A stretch of 13,541 nucleotides of DNA from Verrucomicrobiota bacterium (GTDB lineage Bacteria > Verrucomicrobiota > Verrucomicrobiia > Opitutales > Seribacteraceae), in assembly GCA_014382645.1 (NCBI GenBank), contig JACNJI010000310.1, positions 1 to 13,541 on the forward strand, written 5' to 3'. This document shows, in pieces, positions 12,135 through 13,541 of this stretch. The translations under genes and the position numbers were made by a program. The notes below the pieces were generated by a model, which saw only the letters and a list, made by a program, of their open reading frames with translations, searched no databases and was not told the DNA's origin. Numbering within the stretch: position 1 is the first letter of the stretch; the number at the start of each line of letters is the position of its first letter.

Positions 12135-12388
12135 ATTTCACATTCACTCCACAAGCTTGGGAGGATTACCAATTTTGGCAAAAGACTGATAAGAAAATAC
12201 TGAAAAGGATTCATTTACTGATTCAGGATATCCTGCGATCACCACAGGAAGGCATCGGCAAACCAGAGTCATTGAAACATAACCTAAGCGGATACTGGTC
12301 ACGACGTATCACGGAAGAACACAGAATCGTTTATAAGCAATTCGAGCACGGGATCACATTCGTCCAGATGCGATACCACTATAAATAA
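12131..12388 (+). CDS. yoeB: YoeB toxin
   Basis: 85 residues, the usual YoeB length (84-85). Catalytic residues fall at the same positions as in the Escherichia coli protein: E46 (GKPE), R65 (EEHRIVY), H83 and Y84 (RYHYK). The family signature 'GkPEpLKhnLsGyWSRRItdEHRiVY' is complete. YoeB cleaves mRNA at the ribosomal A site and is neutralised by YefM. It overlaps yefM by four bases. A recognisable attC after it is not certain. Confidence 0.95.
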   Translation: MNFTFTPQAWEDYQFWQKTDKKILKRIHLLIQDILRSPQEGIGKPESLKHNLSGYWSRRITEEHRIVYKQFEHGITFVQMRYHYK

Positions 12389-12429
12389 TTGAGTCGAAGC
12401 AAGCGGAGTTTGCAACGGCTAGCATCGCG

Positions 12430-12461
12430 CCAAATAGTACTTGTAAGCCTTGCAAGTGGAT
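12430..12461 (+). repeat. repeat Y, copy 2
   Basis: 32 bases nearly identical to 8225-8257, with palindrome ACTTGTAA-GCC-TTGCAAGT. It lies between yoeB and the next gene. It is followed by a weak hairpin (TCCC...TTT/AAAGGGA, 12460-12482), possibly a terminator for yefM-yoeB. Confidence 0.75.
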
Positions 12462-12507
12462 CCCTCTTTCTTTAATAAAGGGACAAGTTACCCAACCTGT
12501 GGTCGAA

Positions 12508-13005
12508 ATGGAACCTAGATGGAAATATATTCTAATCACTGCGGCGTTTGTCAGCGTAGCGTTAGCCGTGCTTTACCCCATTCGCGGGTTTTTTCCGCCA
12601 TTCTACTACGAACAGTACAACGCCTTTAAAGACAGGCTGGAGACGATCGAAGACTTGCAGATTCGAGATTCTTGGCAACACAAGGATATCCGTCTGGAAG
12701 ACTGCGGATTCGATGTTGAAATCGATGACCGAAACGCCTCTTTGACGTTCACAGATCACCAAGACTGGGTTGCCCTGTTTTCCAAAATCGACGGAATCCG
12801 CATCTCAATGAAAGATCATCAACGTTTGGTTACTTGCAAAGAAATGAAATCCGCCGGCATGGAAATCGATGGCCTCCGGGACGTCCTTGAGAATCTTGGC
12901 TCAGTCATTGAATTTTGTTCGAATCAAAAGAACCCCATCCTTGTGCCCGATGCGGAATACGATTACTGGGATCACTTGAACTATGCTCAAATCCAATTCC
13001 AGTAA
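12508..13005 (+). CDS. membrane-anchored hypothetical protein
   Basis: 165 residues from ATG at 12508 (an in-frame GTG at 12499 would add three). One N-terminal membrane segment (YILITAAFVSVALAVLYPI, about 6-24) is followed by a soluble domain: FKDRLETIEDLQIRDSWQHKDIRLEDCGFDVEIDDRNASLTFTDHQDWVALFSKIDGIRISMKDHQRLVTCKEMKSAGMEIDGLRDVLENLGSVIEFCSNQKN. Three cysteines are scattered through it. It probably faces the periplasm. No family is recognised and no motif suggests catalysis. It is flanked by repeat Y upstream and repeat X downstream. No strong ribosome site is seen. Confidence 0.65.
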   Translation: MEPRWKYILITAAFVSVALAVLYPIRGFFPPFYYEQYNAFKDRLETIEDLQIRDSWQHKDIRLEDCGFDVEIDDRNASLTFTDHQDWVALFSKIDGIRISMKDHQRLVTCKEMKSAGMEIDGLRDVLENLGSVIEFCSNQKNPILVPDAEYDYWDHLNYAQIQFQ

Positions 13006-13012
13006 TGTCGCC

Positions 13013-13042
13013 TTCGGTAGATGCGAAGGATCCTCAGCCCAT
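13013..13042 (+). terminator. possible hairpin after the hypothetical gene
   Basis: CCTTCG and CGAAGG form a 6-base stem about ten bases after the stop at 13005. There is no T run, so it is at best a weak terminator. Confidence 0.3.
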
Positions 13043-13058
13043 TGCGCCGAAACGGCCC

Positions 13059-13089
13059 CCACCGGCTTCTTCATCGGGAAAGACAACCC
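13059..13089 (+). repeat. repeat X, copy 2
   Basis: 28 of 31 bases match the metallophosphatase 3' end (8196-8226). In the corresponding frame it still reads PTGFFIGKDNPR and then stops, so it looks like the severed tail of a second metallophosphatase-like gene. No upstream part of such a gene is present here. Confidence 0.65.
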
Positions 13090-13131
13090 TAGGTAGAAAT
13101 TGTCCGCCATTGCCAGGATAAGATAGAGTGC

Positions 13132-13150
13132 AAAAAGGAGTCGAGCTCCT
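13132..13150 (-). terminator. terminator of the M24 peptidase gene
   Basis: On the minus strand AGGAG-CTCGA-CTCCT is followed by TTTTT, with the hairpin starting at the peptidase stop codon. The stem is only five pairs but the T run is good. Confidence 0.55.
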
Positions 13151-13541
13151 AGGTAAGTATAAACTTCTCTAAATGACAGGACAATTTGTTCAAGGACCGG
13201 CAGCCATCGGCCGTCACAAGAACGTCATCTTCCAGGCGCACCCCGGCAAACCCTTTGATATACACACCTGGCTCGACTGTCATTATCATGTGCTTTCTAA
13301 GCACGGTATGATCCGTTTGATTGAAACGGACCGCTTCGTGAACTTCCATTCCGATGGCATGGCCGAGGCCATGGCGAAACTCTTCCTTGTACCCCCCCTG
13401 CATAATATGCTCGCGGGCTACCTTATCAATGGAAGATGCCTGGCGGCGTGGCTTGATCGCCCTGATCGCCAAGGAGTGAGCCTCTCTAACCAAATGATAG
13501 ATATCCCTTAGTCGGGGATCAATTTTCTTACCCGTAAATAC
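13149..13541 (-). CDS. M24 family metallopeptidase (Xaa-Pro peptidase type), C-terminal part
   Basis: The frame enters from the right edge (VFTGKKIDPRLRDIYHLVREAHSLAIRAIKP...) and ends at 13149, about 130 residues. The C-terminal half of the pita-bread fold is evident: FRHGLGHAIGMEVHE supplies a metal-binding His and the substrate-binding His, MTVEPGVYI the first Glu, and VRLEDDVLVTADG the second Glu. The aspartate ligands would lie beyond the window. These enzymes remove N-terminal residues before proline or cut Xaa-Pro dipeptides. It is transcribed toward the cassette array, carries its own terminator and resembles a chromosomal housekeeping gene, so it probably marks the distal end of the array. 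A shorter start at 13493 (TTG) is not credible because homology continues upstream. Confidence 0.88.
   Translation of the reverse strand, partial: VFTGKKIDPRLRDIYHLVREAHSLAIRAIKPRRQASSIDKVAREHIMQGGYKEEFRHGLGHAIGMEVHEAVRFNQTDHTVLRKHMIMTVEPGVYIKGFAGVRLEDDVLVTADGCRSLNKLSCHLEKFILT

Noticed and set aside
12915..13121. 68-codon plus-strand frame crossing the end of the hypothetical gene
   Set aside because: Out-of-frame overlap with the hypothetical gene and repeat X; no start signal.

Overview
This window looks like the interior of a chromosomal-type integron cassette array, or the remains of one, in a Gram-negative environmental bacterium. Small unrelated genes of very different base composition are each followed by an imperfect inverted repeat that starts near RYYYAAC (often GCATAAC or CTATAAC) and ends near GTTRRRY (often GACGTTATG), as expected of attC sites. 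No integrase gene and no clear attI are visible. The host phylum is uncertain because cassette genes are mosaic. Several lipoprotein signal peptides point to a diderm. The best host-gene candidates are the partial M24 peptidase at the right edge and perhaps the GC-richer metallophosphatase in the middle.

Left half (1-6800): every gene and every attC reads leftward (minus strand). From right to left these are a HEPN/AbiU2-like protein, a SIR2-like protein, an OB-fold-like lipoprotein, a 63-residue membrane protein, an AT-rich lipoprotein, an ATPase remnant, a lipoprotein, a truncated IS91-family transposase apparently sitting inside an attC, two more exported or lipoprotein genes, and the start of a MarC-like membrane protein.

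Switch region (6798-7126): no gene. It holds a small cluster of repeated 13-mers and an attC-like palindrome. On its two sides the cassettes diverge.

Right half (7127-13150): all genes read rightward. They are a secreted metallophosphatase, an isoprenylcysteine-methyltransferase-like membrane protein, four toxin-antitoxin modules (VapBC, ParD-like/RelE, RHH/RelE, YefM-YoeB), a broken lipoprotein gene, and a membrane-anchored hypothetical. The array then meets a convergent M24 peptidase with its own terminator.

The most striking points are (1) divergent cassette orientation inside one array; (2) four cassette genes each interrupted by a single lesion, covering TGA, TAG, TAA and one homopolymer frameshift, while coding sequence continues beyond it; (3) an attC apparently split by an IS91 fragment; (4) adjacent SIR2 and HEPN cassettes, both families linked to phage defence; (5) two short sequences contiguous after the metallophosphatase but found in permuted order around the last cassette gene.
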